Assembly: GCF_030272615.1 (NCBI RefSeq)
Contig: NC_081414.1
Coordinates: 526,299,137-526,359,136 of the forward strand
Direction of reading: 5' to 3'
DNA: 60,000 nt
From: Cryptomeria japonica
Taxonomy: Eukaryota > Streptophyta > Pinopsida > Cupressales > Cupressaceae
Made by a program: the position numbers and the translations under genes. The notes beneath the pieces are model-generated. The model saw only the letters and a program-made list of their open reading frames with translations, was not told the DNA's origin and did no database searches. Positions within the stretch are counted from its first letter, which is position 1. Each line of letters starts with the position of its first letter. Shown in pieces: positions 33,512 through 45,227 of this stretch.

Positions 33512-36500
33512 TTCAATCATGTCAATTGCGTTGCGAAAAAGGTTGAGGGAAACTTTTGATCTTGTTTATGGGTTACTAGAGCTAAAGGAAGATGATCTCT
33601 TGGGAGTTGGTCGTGTTTGCTTCCCAGTGACACATGACATCGGTCTGCCTGTAAGCTAAGTAGTTTTAATGGATTATGCAACATGTAGTATTGCTTGGTG
33701 TTGTCACTGTTTAATGCTTGTAACTAGAGAACCAATTTGTATACCCATGAGAGAGTTGGGCTTTCATATGAGAGACCACTTTGGCATTCAAATCTGAAAG
33801 ATTCAGGAGTTGGGCTTTCACATCTGGGAGTAGTTGAGGATTCAAATCCGAAAGAGTCGGGAGTTGGGCTTTCAGATGTGCGACCATTTGGAGATTCAAA
33901 TCTGAAAGATTCATGAGTTGGGCTTTCAAATGCGCGACCAGTTGGGGATTCAAATCTGAAAGATTTAGGAGTTGGACTTTCACATCCAGGACTAGTTGAG
34001 GATTCAAATTCAAAAGAGTCAGGAGTTGGGCTTTTAGATGCGGGACTAGTTGGGGATCCAAATTTGAAAGAGTCAGGAGATGGGCTTTCAGGTCAGGGAC
34101 TAGTTGGGGATTCAAATAGGAATGAGTCACGAGTCAGGTCTCCAATTTTGAACCCATTGTCAAGTCGGCTTCTCAGTGACTGCACAACCACACTGGTAAT
34201 TATTTATCATTGCATTATATTTTTTTTCCATCATTGCATTGCATGGTTGCTGGAAGTTGGGATTTATAAGTGGAAATGTAGATATATACATGGGCATAAA
34301 AAGCATCGATGATGTGTGCTATTTTATTGAACAATATTATGATAGTGGTTGTGCTGGTGAGGAAGATGAGGCCATTGGAAATGTAGATGAGGGTGATTAT
34401 ACTGATGCTCCAGGCGGTGAGAGTGAAAAAGGGGATGTTCGTAGCGAGCACGAGATGAGCATAGAGCAGGAGACTGAATGACAATGTGATTCTGTCAGCG
34501 CTCATGAACAGGAACAAGGAGGAGGGGCGAGTAACAAGGAGGTCGACTATCAGTCATTATATTGGATTATCTTTATAATGCTTGATTAGTGCAAAATTGA
34601 ATGTGACGCTTTGTCTCTGTTGGCTGTGCGCAACAATAGGCCGATCACAAAGGAGAACATATTAATGGCAGGTTGCACTACTTTTGTCTCTTCCGTTATT
34701 GTTCTGAAAAATGGAGGTCGTCAATTTTGGGATATGGGGAGGTTTAATATGCATAGAGCCAGAGAACATCAACTTCCATTATTGGGGATTGCACAACGTA
34801 GTTGTAAACCGTGTGGTAGTTGACAACGCAGCGCGGATCATATGAAGAAATTGTTGATACACTTGAAAAAGAGGGAGTGTAATATTGAATACCAAATGGG
34901 TGTATGACACAATATGAAAAAAAACATGTCACTGACTGGGTGTGCATGAAATATGGAAAGAAAACACATGATGAGCTTCCTACCGAAGGGAAGGAGGAGA
35001 TAAAGGAAGCAATGCGAGTGTACGACAACAGTTCGGTTAGGGAGGCGAGAAGGAATAAGGTTTTATAGTTACTGGAAAGAAAGAATATTGCAACAGGGGT
35101 ACTTTTTAGTGATCGTATTGTTTTGCAGTTTACTAAATTCCTTTAAACATCTAAAGAATGTCTTATTGAGCTATCCTATCCTGCTGCCTAGAGTTTAAGT
35201 GACAGTGTAGGCCATGGCGAGGAGGTTCTGGCATCGAAGGCTAATTGCGAAATAAACGTGCCAATAAATGAGGTTGCATCTATTTCATTGGGGAAGTGAA
35301 AAAAGAAGAATGTTGCGGAAAAAACAAGGCCAACTTCAGATTCTGAAACAAATGAGGGTGCATATGTTTTGTCGAAGAAGCAAAAAAAGAAGAATGCTAT
35401 GGAAAAAATAAGGCAGACTTCATATCCTAAAACAAACGTGCCAGTCAATAAGCCTGCATGTGATTCGTCGGGGAAGCAATAAAAATAGAATGCCGCAAAA
35501 AAAACAAGGTCAACTTCAGATGAGGCCACACATTTGTCATCGAAGGTGACTGTCTGTTGGCCTATCCATATGTGTGTTCTCATTGCATGGTATGTTTTGC
35601 ACTCCACTGTGTAGTATGTTGATTATTTCGTCCATGTCATTATAGGCCGATTTTGATGGGGTTCGTGGAGGGAGCATGGAGTGTCTTGTGGTATTGGATG
35701 ACACAGAATGAAGTGTGCCCAAAAAAGCAAGTCGAAAACCTCGGTCGTCTGTTAGGTATAAGTATGTTTCATCGAAGAAGCTGAAGGAGACGTCAAATCA
35801 AAAATTGGGTGCATGTAATGGTGAGAAGATTGCAGAGCAGTCTCTTGAATTGGGGCAGACGATGGACGATAAGAGCAAATAATTGTCAATGCAGTTGTCT
35901 GATGACACCGTGTGTAGTGGTCCCCAAAAACCAAGTCCAAAATCTCGGACGTCTGTTAGGAGGAAGAAGGTGAAGGAGAGGACGATTGAAAAACTGAGTG
36001 CATGCAGTGGCAAGACGATTGCAGAGCAGTCACCTAAACAGGGCCAGAGGTTGGAGGATAGGTGCAAAGATGAATAGGTAATGTGGTGCCATTGTGCATG
36101 ACATGTAGTGATATATCATCATGTGGCGTGTTATACTATAGAGTAACTCTTTTTTGTATGCAGTCAGCCATGATATTGGACGAGAAACTTCAGAAGTCTG
36201 TTTGGAGGGAGAAGCTGAAGGAGACGTTGAATGGAAATTTGAGTGCATGCAGTGGCGAGAAGATTGTAGAGGAGTCTACTGAATTGGGGTAGACATTGGA
36301 GGATAAGAGCAGAGATGAACAAGTATTGGGCTCTTATTTTGGATAACAGGCGATGAGAGGCAGTGTTATACTGCAGAGCATTTTTTATGTTGTTGTGGTT
36401 TGTGTCCGTTATCTGTGTTCCTGTTATTGCCTTAGTCATGTAAAATTCATCAGCCTTGGTCCAATAGTGTTCGTAAGCGTATGGGTTTAATGTGTACTTA

Positions 36501-36640
36501 CACTCCTGTACAATGTGTCACATTTTGCAGCATAATCCGATAGAAGAAAGCATTGAGAAAGAGTCTAGGGAAATTATGATGGATGTACAAATGCAAACCG
36601 TGACTGCGATGGGGGCAACGGGTCGGGAGAGATAGCCATT
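33512..36640 (+). pseudogene. Decayed multi-exon gene with reiterated coding repeats, not recognised
   Basis: An exon-like segment 33512-33649 (acceptor TTTTTTTTCAG, donor GTAAGC) encodes a basic helix-like start (SIALRKRLRETFDLVYGLLE). 33749-34124 is seven tandem 54-bp units, each an 18-residue repeat around GVGLSxxGLVGDSNLKES, with one TGA. Then come an acidic exon (34300-34480), a segment with ITKENILMAGCTTF (34600-34825), a frame with KYGKKTHDELPTEGKEE (34945-35060) and lysine-rich repeats (35280-35500). Three related exon-like copies (about 35725-35880, 35930-36077 and 36163-36320) share LSACSGEKIAEQS and ELGQTLEDKSKDE-like segments. Many stops interrupt it. No known domain. It probably belongs with 40476-42652 as one gene split by the solo LTR. 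Confidence 0.4.
33749..34124 (+). repeat. Seven tandem 54-bp (18-codon) coding repeats
   Basis: The period is exactly 54 bp, so the frame is kept; GATTCAAATCTGAAAGA and GTTGGGCTTTCA are the conserved blocks. The minus-strand frame at 33711-34130 is a shadow of this repeat. Confidence 0.85.
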
Positions 36641-36726
36641 TCGGTGTTGTTGTATTGCATTGCCATGAATTGATTTGCTTATGTTTGATGGTCAGGTATA
36701 AAGAATTTTATTTAAGCGACCGCGTC

Positions 36727-36731
36727 CACTC
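36727..36731 (+). repeat. Target site duplication CACTC, left copy
   Basis: Exact match of 40459-40463 on either side of the TGTTGG...CCAACA unit. Confidence 0.8.
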
Positions 36732-39700
36732 TGTTGGAACCCTAAAATTTGAAGATTTTAGAGTTATAGATTTATGCCAAAAAGCATATTTCTCGATGCA
36801 ATTGTATGCACTACCTATGATCAACTCCTGAAAACCTATGAACGCGTTAAGAGGTCAATTTCCAGGTATGTATAAGTATTCAAAAGTTGAATTTTTAGGT
36901 ATGCCCTTCTGAACCATAATTTCTTTCCATCTAAACATTATTATGTCAAACTAATTATTCTTTTGCATTTTGTGTATATCCAAGTACCTTCATTTCAAAT
37001 TTCGGATTCAAACGGTGTAATTTGATATGTTCTATAAAGCTAACTCAAATGCTCTTTTCTTGAATTTAAAGTATACATTTTTAGAATTTTTATCAAAATG
37101 AGTGCATTTGGATATTAATAATTTTCTCTTGCAAGAACATTACATTGATTGGATCATGCCTATGAATTGACTATATCATTATATGATGGCATGCAAAATC
37201 TTGAAGCCTCGTGATTTCGTTTGATATTTTTACGAAATCCATTTTATTTACAATTTATTTTAATTTTCCTAAAAAGTATAATATTAATTTGAAGTATTTA
37301 GCTTTGGATATTATATTTTTGCTTCAATTAATATTATAATGCTATTTATTTAAATTATTTATGTTGCAAGGTAACAAAGGTTTATATGACATTTTTAACT
37401 AACATGAATTATAGTCTTGTTACCTGCACGGAAAAGAAATAATGAGTTTATTTCAAAAAGAATTAAAATTAGCTCATAAAGATAGTTGAAGATAATAAAC
37501 AACAACACCAAAAAATGCATTCACATTTTTGCAGTTCGATATGAGTGATTAATGATGTTTTTAGTCTTAGAATGATTGCCCTGACCATATATCTCATCTT
37601 GGAGGGCCTTTTTATGATATTTTTATTGTTTTCAAAGTGCCGATGAGCCCATAAATAACCCAGATTTGAAAGTGACGACCTAAACAGGTGGAAATTCTAG
37701 CAATACCTCGATGGAGGCATTTGCATTTTAGTTCTTTTTCATCAGGAGATCGGTGCAACAAAAAGAATGCTTCCCCGATGACATATGTTACTTTGATGAC
37801 AATCCACTATGAAGGTATTGAATTTTATTTTTATTTTTGCCATTGGGGATATGAGAAAATTATATCTATTGGGTACATATTAAGGAAGTATTTTCTACCC
37901 AAAGGTTTTACAAATAATATTTTACTTTGATCTTTTATCATTCACGAAATTACTTTGCAAAAAGTAAATTATCATATTTTCCTATTTTGAGGGCAATATT
38001 TATAAATTTTATTTATAATGTATTGTAAAAGAAATATTTTTTTATCAAAAGGGAAATATATTTACGTAGGTTCTTCCTACCTTAAGTTTTGACGCATGGT
38101 GAAATGATGACTTAAATGAACTTTACTAAATTATGATTGTCATCTTTCATTATTTTCATATGAATAATTTTTACTCTAAATATATGAATTGAATACATAT
38201 TAGGGTGAATTTTATTTATACAATATGATTGGTGTATTTTGAGACCAAAAATGAGTTTCTCATCGGGTATCGGCATAACTTAAAATGTACTCCCCCGACA
38301 ATGCATAGTTACTCCAATGAGCTTGAGGCAATATTATTTTAATTTTTGCAAAAGGGGGTAAGTTAATATATTTTAATGTTTTACTTTTGAGTTAATGTTT
38401 GAGAGTTAGAATTTTAATTTTTCCAAAGAGGATATTAATAAGGTAGTTTTATTTACTTTGGGAAGTTTTGTGACTCAAAAGTAAAAATATTCTCAAACGC
38501 TATATGCTTGATATGCTTATGTCTTGAGATTTTTTATTATCAAAATGATTTTTTGTCACTTCTCTTGGTAAAAAGTATTTTTGTTCCAATGATAATATGG
38601 CTATACTATTATGGATTAAAATCAATTTTAAGGGCAAAAGTATTTTTTATTTGTATAGGGATTATATTACTGAAGATTTTATTTCTCTAAAATATCCCTA
38701 ATGCAATTTTTTTGATTTATTACAAATGTCTAACTTAATATAATATTTGGAGATATAACGATTTTTTATTTTTGCAAAAATTCTTTAAATCATTGTCTCA
38801 AATATAACATTTTCTCACTCAATGTTATTTTGTAATATTATTTACTAGCGAGGAATATTTTGTCAAGGGAATTACATTTTATTTATAAAAGCCTTTTGAC
38901 ATATAGTGAAAATAATGAATAACATTTGATTATCAAATGGTTGATATTTTCTTTCATCAAATATATTTACCCTAAGTAAATAAATTGAACATATGCATTA
39001 GGGTAAATCATTTATATCATATGGATAATGGTTTGATTGGTTTTTTGTAAGTATATATATTTCATATTTTCAAAAGAATTGAAGTTACCCTAAAAGGTGA
39101 AAATGTATTCTTATCGCATTATTGGAATATTTGTCCACGGATATCATTTTCAAAAGGGAAGTATATTCTTTTATGAATCATATGTTATTATTTGAAAATC
39201 TATGCTAGGGTAAATTAATATTTTCCAAAAGGGTTGAAATACTTTGATTACTCTAACCAAGTATTTACATGCAAGAAAAGGTTATTAATTTTTCGAAGGC
39301 AAACCCTAATCAAGGGTAGAATATGATTAATTCTTAAATCAAGGAATTTGATTGGCTTATCTTATGTGTAGGAGATTTTTGGGTGATAATGAATATTTAA
39401 ATATTTGCACGATCAAGCCGAGGAACTTTATCAAGGCGGAAAATAAAAGAACATTATTAAAGCATTTATTTAGTATGTATTTTAGGGTTTTCATTTGTAA
39501 TTATTTCTTAAACCAAAGGGTGTGGCCTTTGGGAATAAAACTGTCTGCAACTATCCCTTATGTTTATAAAAGGGAAGTCACATAGAACAAAGGGGGGACA
39601 ATTTTTTCATCTTTCACAGACCCTGCTTTTTGGGACTGCTAGTGTTATGTTAAGGCAAGTCTATAGGAATGAGAAGTTATTTTTGTGCAAGCAAGAACAT

Positions 39701-40458
39701 CATGAAATACTTGTGAGTTTGTAGCTTCTGTATATCGTTTTATTCCAAAATTAATATATAAGATTCATTGTCTTTATCTTAAGATCATTTTATGTTACAT
39801 GGTGTTGATGAATCAAGTTCTTTGGATAAATCTAATTAAGATTTGTTGCAGTGTGCCATCACATGTTGTTGTGTAGGAAACAAAAAAAAAATTGTTATTC
39901 TTGCAACACATAATGAAACCATTGCAGTGATAGTCTTGCATATTTGTGAGTTTTTCAAACTATCTCCAAAGTTGATTATAAATATCCATCCACTAAGTAA
40001 TATATAAATTGTCAGATAAGGCATTGGTCTATTGTTAGTTTTTTGTGAGTAAATTTGGTGTGCATAAGGTCCTCATTAGGGAAACATACTTCTTATTCCT
40101 ATCAGTATTGTTCTTTCAAAATTACTTAAGGTTCCAACAACATTCTTTTATAAGCATTCATTCACTATTAATTACATTCAAGTTTTCAAATTAAAGCAAG
40201 TTAAAAGCACATAATAAAGCATATTTGCAGGAAATATTTTGCCATCCTTGCAATTGCTAGTTTACAAAGTTTAAATTCACTATAAATAAGTTTCTTTGTG
40301 CTTTGGAGTCTAAGGTATACCTGCCTAGGTCTAGTGGAGCCTGAAGTGTAGAGGAATCTGGTTTTTGACCATTCCTGTTCATTGGCCAAGGCTGATTGGA
40401 TCAGTTAAGGATTTGGCAAGTCTCTTTGATTTCCAATCAGTGGTTTTGGGAACCAACA
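36732..40458 (+). mobile_element. 3.7-kb solo LTR with perfect target site duplication
   Basis: Starts TGTTGGAACCC and ends GGGAACCAACA. CACTC occurs directly before (36727-36731) and directly after (40459-40463). TATAAAAG at 39565-39572 is the probable promoter, leaving U3 of about 2.8 kb and R-U5 of about 0.9 kb. There is no PBS, gag, pol or second LTR. The interior is very AT-rich, with diverged internal repeats (GATCGGTGCAAC... near 37750 and TATCGGCATAAC... near 38270). It sits 13 bases before a splice acceptor (ACTAATGCAG) of the surrounding decayed gene. The family differs from units A to C. Confidence 0.82.
39565..39572 (+). promoter_or_regulatory. TATA box of the 3.7-kb solo LTR
   Basis: TATAAAAG preceded by CCCTTATGTT and followed by a GGAAGTCACATAG stretch. 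Confidence 0.55.
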
Positions 40459-40463
40459 CACTC
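40459..40463 (+). repeat. Target site duplication CACTC, right copy
   Basis: Exact match of 36727-36731. Confidence 0.8.
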
Positions 40464-40475
40464 ATTACTAATGCA

Positions 40476-41815
40476 GGAAACCATGTAAGATAAAGAAGAG
40501 TGCACCAATGAAGATGCTCATGCTGTTGCTGTTGGAGTTGAAGTCCACCTACTAGTGGATGGGGCAGTGGTTGGGGAAGGCATTGTTGATGGCCTGGGGA
40601 AGAGTGTAATGTGTCATACTATTCCAGTCCCATGAGATTGTACTAAAGTTTGCATCGTGAAAGTCTTTGATGCAAATGCCCAGGTCCTTTCGCTGATGTC
40701 TTATCGGATTCCCTAAACTCGTGGGCGGTGTGGTCTATTGAAGACCTGGTCAGTTCCCCACCCATGGTAAGTTTCGAAGATGACAAGATCCCTCCCTCCG
40801 TCTTCTCATTCCATCATTTATCTTATTCCAATGAAATGAAATAGGCACCACTCGTATGATGTCATTTGTATGTGGCAGGATAAAGTTGGCGAAAGTGTCC
40901 AGCCACAAAAAGAGGATGTTAAATGTGGCCCTATGATCAGACGAGTAAGTTAGAGGCTATGATCACTTGGCATCACCCCTCCTGAGTTGCATAAGAATGA
41001 GAAGAAGCATAAAGCATTTTACGGTGTTGTCAACTCCATTGTGCAATCCAAACAATGGAGGCGATAATATTTTTTGATCTGCGTTGTTGTTCCTCTTTCC
41101 TAGTATTTAGAGCAAGATATTGTGGTGGAAGATCGGTCTTGATAGACTATTCAAATGAGATTTGGAGATATTATATTGAGATGGATTTTACCTTACCACA
41201 GTTTAAACCCTCTCAATTATTGTTTACGTTTTAAATGAATTGTACTTTATTTTCAACCTTTCTTGCTATTTTAAGCAACAAAACTGTAAAGGCTTGATTT
41301 GTTGGACTGTTTCATGGTGATCCTACACCATCAACTACCCTTTAATAACTTCAGAAACCTGTCTTTGGTGCGCAACATTTTTAATAATGATAGTGGATGG
41401 TACAATAAAGTCGATGATAGTCATTTATTGTTCAAGTTTTGTTCAAGTTCTCTTACATATTGCATATGCATAGGTTTTGTTATTGCGTAGCAATAGGGTT
41501 CCTGCAACTCTTTTACGTATACAGATCAAGTAGAATGTTTGATTGAAATTGTGAACCATGTGCTCTTTCCACTGTAGCTTATGACAGTTCAATATACCAT
41601 TGTTATTGTTTATTTTTGAACACTGAATCTGAAATGAATCAACAACAAAAAAATAACAAAAAAAAATCAATTAAAATACACCAAACTTCTGTTATAGTTT
41701 CATGGCAGATGTGTAATAAGTTGGATGCAGGAGGAGGAGTGGTGAGTGATGGAGTTATCTTCCCAAAACATGGATTCCCAATTGGCAGGTAACTTGCCAC
41801 CCAAGTGCCCATTTT
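40476..41815 (+). pseudogene. Decayed exons of a transposon-associated-type gene (DUF8039-like)
   Basis: After an acceptor (ATGCAG, 40476) the frame reads GVEVHLLVDGAVVGEGIVDG, then CHTIPVP, a TGA at 40633, then KVCIVKVFDANAQV. After a frame change it ends SWAVWSIEDL before a donor at about 40766. This order of short hydrophobic strands ending in a W-x-W-P-like block resembles the DUF8039 domain of plant transposon-associated proteins; I rate that resemblance as modest. Two more exon-like pieces with good splice sites follow: 40880-40945 (GCAG...GTAAGT) and about 41707-41811 (GGCAG...GGTAAC, with PKHGFPIGR). Context with 41977-42652 suggests one gene. Not intact. Confidence 0.35.
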
Positions 41816-41976
41816 AGTGAACATGTTAACTTTTGTATTATACATAATGTTATTCATGGAAAAATGCAACAGATACCTGTTCGTTTCGTGTTGGCATAAA
41901 CTATTATTTCCTGCATTTTTCATGTTGTCTTGCCCACATGTCTACTGATACTTCTTTTTTGGCATTATTTGCAGGG

Positions 41977-42652
41977 ATGGCAATGGGAAGAGCACGAACA
42001 GGAAAAAGAAAGGGCGTCGAAACATCTATTCCGCAGAACGGAACGCCTGCTACAAATTCAAAGGCGAATGGGACGCCCGATGTTCTCACCTTCGACGACA
42101 GTTTAGGGAAGTCTACAAGACAACCACCACCACCCTTTGCAGACTGGAATGATGGGATGGACAAAATGAAGTTTGACGCCATGCATGTAGAACTGCTAAC
42201 GCAGAAGGTCAAAATGGCCCATGCTAAAAAATGAAAGGCTGAAGGGGATTATTTCTGATCTTGAATGGAGATTCAGTGAAGTGAAAAGGAGATGCACTGA
42301 TCTCAATAAGAAATGCACTGAACTCAATAATAAATGCATGGAACTCAATAACAAGGTCATGGACTTGGACAATAAGAATACAGACCTTGAGCTGGAAGTG
42401 CGTAGATTGCAGATGGCGAATGAGAGACAGGAGGTAGTGCGTGAGGCATTTGCTAAAAGCAACAAAATCATAAGTGACCAGATGCAGGGCATGCTAGATG
42501 TTTGTGTGCAACGCGCTTAGTACTGGAAATGGAGGTACGAGGAGGTGTCTGCCTCCCTAACCAATGAAGATGATGGGAATGATGTGCCTCCCCTTACTCC
42601 GACCACTGGGGGAAACAAAAGTCATTTAAATACTGAACCTCTGGCTCCATAA
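41977..42652 (+). pseudogene. Coiled-coil C-terminal exon, one frameshift and one stop
   Basis: An acceptor (TTATTTGCAG, 41974) is followed by ATG at 41977. The frame gives a basic start (RARTGKRKG), a polar linker with QPPPPF, and a helix to MAHAKK at 42234. It continues in another frame from 42221 as a leucine/asparagine coiled coil with repeated DLNKKCTELNNKCMELNNK units to 42517. A TAG at 42518 (a CAG in the sense of the frame) is followed by 43 more codons to TAA at 42650. The frame change falls at a run of six A near 42227, as expected of one extra base. AATAAA occurs at 42706. It looks like the end of a gene that was functional not long ago. Confidence 0.5.
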
Positions 42653-43440
42653 GAGGCTTGTACTGTTACGAAAGTTTTCTAGATGTATATTGCTGAATCC
42701 TTTTGAATAAAACGTCAGCAGTGGTAGAGACTATTTGTAATCAGACATATTCTTTCATTTAAGAAAACACTTTGTATGCTTCATGAATGGTTATTTTCAA
42801 TAAATGTGATTGGCTTCACTTAAACAACTTCAATGGTTAATGATTGGCTTCTTGTACACTTTTTCATGCTTTTTGAATGGTTATATGTGGCTTTTCTACA
42901 CGTCTTGTATGATGAATGGTTTTGGCACTTCTCTTAATGACTTCTGAATCAGTCTTGGTGAACAAATGGGAATGATCGATAGATCAAATTCCCCTGCACT
43001 TTAGGATTCGCTAAACCAAGGCAGGTGAACCTATACCTGAAACCTAAATCAGTAGGTTAAAGGTTTTTATATAGTGGATTTAAAAGAACCAATAATTGTA
43101 TGATGGCAATTTTTCTTAACTTCCACCTACTTATAATAGTTGCTTATTGAAGACTGAAAAATGCTTATTTATAAATGATGGATAAAGTGAATCACAAGTA
43201 CATAAAAGATATCTCAATGAGTATTCTTCTTCGAAAATATTAAATATAGATCAATGAGTATTTAACTATTTAAGCTTTAACACACGAATAAGGTGGATTA
43301 TAACACGTAGGTTAGTTATACTTGTATTCTTTAAACAAACAAATTGAAATTCAAAGTAACACTTCATATACATGTGAGAAGTTTTTTTATTCTTCTTTTG
43401 ATTTCGCCACTGAAATGAGGTACAACATAATGTTACGGTA
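42653..43440. other. 3' flank and AT-rich spacer, nothing recognised
   Basis: Contains two AATAAA signals (42706 and 42790) after the coiled-coil ORF and short partial repeats of AATGGTTnnTGGCTT between 42788 and 42930. No gene seen. Confidence 0.5.
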
Positions 43441-43445
43441 CCGGT

Positions 43446-43679
43446 TGCGTCTATTCTAGTTCCAAAACGGACCTTTTGTACAGTGTGTTAGCGACAAGTT
43501 AGTCAATCCCAACTGTTAATTGCAAAATCAACGGTGTAAAATGAGTGACTAACATGCATGTTAGTCAATTCGTATGGTCATTTTGGAACCATAATAGATA
43601 GGCCGTGACTATTATGGCTCCAAAATAGACTTTTCGTACAGTGTGATAGCGACGTGTTAGTTTGCGAATTAGCGAAATC
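43446..43679. repeat. Motif cluster leading into the palindrome array
   Basis: GCGTCTATTCTAGTTCC (43447), then GACCTTTTGTACAGTGTGTTAGCG, CAAAATCAACGGTG, ACTAACATGCATGTTAGT (43550-43567), then TTTTGGAACCATAATAG and its inverted copy TATTATGGCTCCAAAATAG. Part of the same series is repeated at 44341-44480 inside the array and, in reverse, at 33070-33170. Confidence 0.7.
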
Positions 43680-45227
43680 GACTAACACGGTGTCTTTGTC
43701 AATTTTGTTGATTCACGGAATGCATGGCTGCCATTTCCTTTTGTTCGGGGAATGACGAAATAGACTAACACGTTGTGTTAGTCATTTTCGTTGATTCGCG
43801 GACTGGCAGGCCGACATTTCCTTTTGGCCAGCGAAACGACGAAATAGACTAACACGTCGTGTTAGTCGATTTCGCTGATTCCTGGACTGGCTAGCCGCCA
43901 TTTCCTTTTGCCACGCGAAACGGCGAAACTGACTAACACAACGTGTTAGTCTATTTCATCATTTCGGGGGCCAAAAGGAAATGGCGGCCTACCAGTCCAC
44001 GAATCAGCGAAAATGACTAACACAACGTGTTAGTCTATTTCGCCATTTCGCAGGCCAAAAGGGAAAGGTGGCCATGCATTTCGCGAATCAACAAAATCGA
44101 CTAAGACGTCATGTTAGTCGATTTCGCTGATTCATGGACTGTGTGGCCGCCATTTCCTTTTGGCCCCGAAATGACAAAATAGACTAACACGCCGTGTTAG
44201 TCGGTTTCACCATTTCACGTGGCAAAAGGAAATGGCGGCCAGCTAGTCCAAGAATCAGTGAAATCGACTGGTTGGCTGCCATTTTTTGTTTGCCATGTGA
44301 AACGACAAAATAGACTAACACGTCGTGTTAGTCAATTTTTTGCTCCAAAAAAGACCTTTCGTATAGCATGTTAGTGACATGTTAGTCAATCGCGGCCCTT
44401 AATTGCAAAATCGATGGTTTAAAACGCGGGACTAACACGCGTGTTTGTCAATCCATACTGTCGTTTTGGAGCCAGAATAGACGCGTCTGGGAAAAAAGGA
44501 AATGGCGGCCTGGAGCCAGAATAGCCATTCGGGAATCAGCGAAATCGACTAACACGACGTCTTAGTCTATTTCATCATTTTGTGGGGAAAAAGAAAATGG
44601 CGGCCAGGCAGTCCGTGAATCAGCGAAATTGACTAAGACGACGTGTTAGTCGTTTTCGCTGATTCGCGGACTGGCAATCCGCCATTTCCTTTTGGCCCGC
44701 GACACAACGAAATTGACCTACACGGCGTGTTAGTCTATTTCGCAGATTCGCTGACTGGCAGGCCACCATTTCCTTTTGGCCCACAAAATGGCGAAATCGA
44801 CTAACACGATGTGTTAGCCTATTTCGTCATTTCACGTGGCAAACAAAAAATTGGCGGCCAGCCAGTCCGCGAAACAATGAAATCGACTAACATGTCGTCA
44901 TTTCACGTGGCAAACGAAAAATGGCGGCCAACCAATTCGCGAAATAGCGAAATCGACTAACACGTCATGTTAGTTGATTTCGTTGATTCATGAACTGGCT
45001 GGCCACCATTTCCTTTTGCCACGCGAAATGACGAAACCGACTAACATGACGTGTTATTCTATTTCGCCGTTTTGGGGCTCAAAAGGAAATGGCGGCCACG
45101 CAGTCCGCGGATCAACGAAATCGACTAACATGTCGTGTTAGTTGATTTCGTCGTTTCGCGGGCCAAAAGGAAATGGCGGCGAGGCAGTCCGCGAATCACC
45201 GAAATTGAGTAACACCTCGTGTTAGTC
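43680..45227. repeat. Palindrome array, 84-bp period, spacers in either orientation
   Basis: About 18 copies of a 21-bp palindrome (GACTAACACG, one base, CGTGTTAGTC) begin near 43680, 43763, 43847, 43931, 44015, 44099, 44182, 44313, 44429, 44547, 44631, 44714, 44799, 44885 (half), 44955, 45039, 45123 and 45207. Intervals are 83-86 bp except around 44266-44547 (a truncated unit and an inserted motif cluster) and 44885-44955. The 63-bp spacers are copies of one sequence (GATTCGCGGACTGGC, GGCCGCCATTTCCTTTTGG, CGCGAAACGACGAAAT) lying forward or reversed: F F F R R F R (F), then R R F F R R F R R. No ORF. CpG content is high for this window. Confidence 0.93.

Noticed and set aside
43680-45227. CRISPR array
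   Set aside because: Regular spacing and palindromic repeats, but the spacers are copies of one sequence in two orientations, the genome is a plant, and there are no cas genes.
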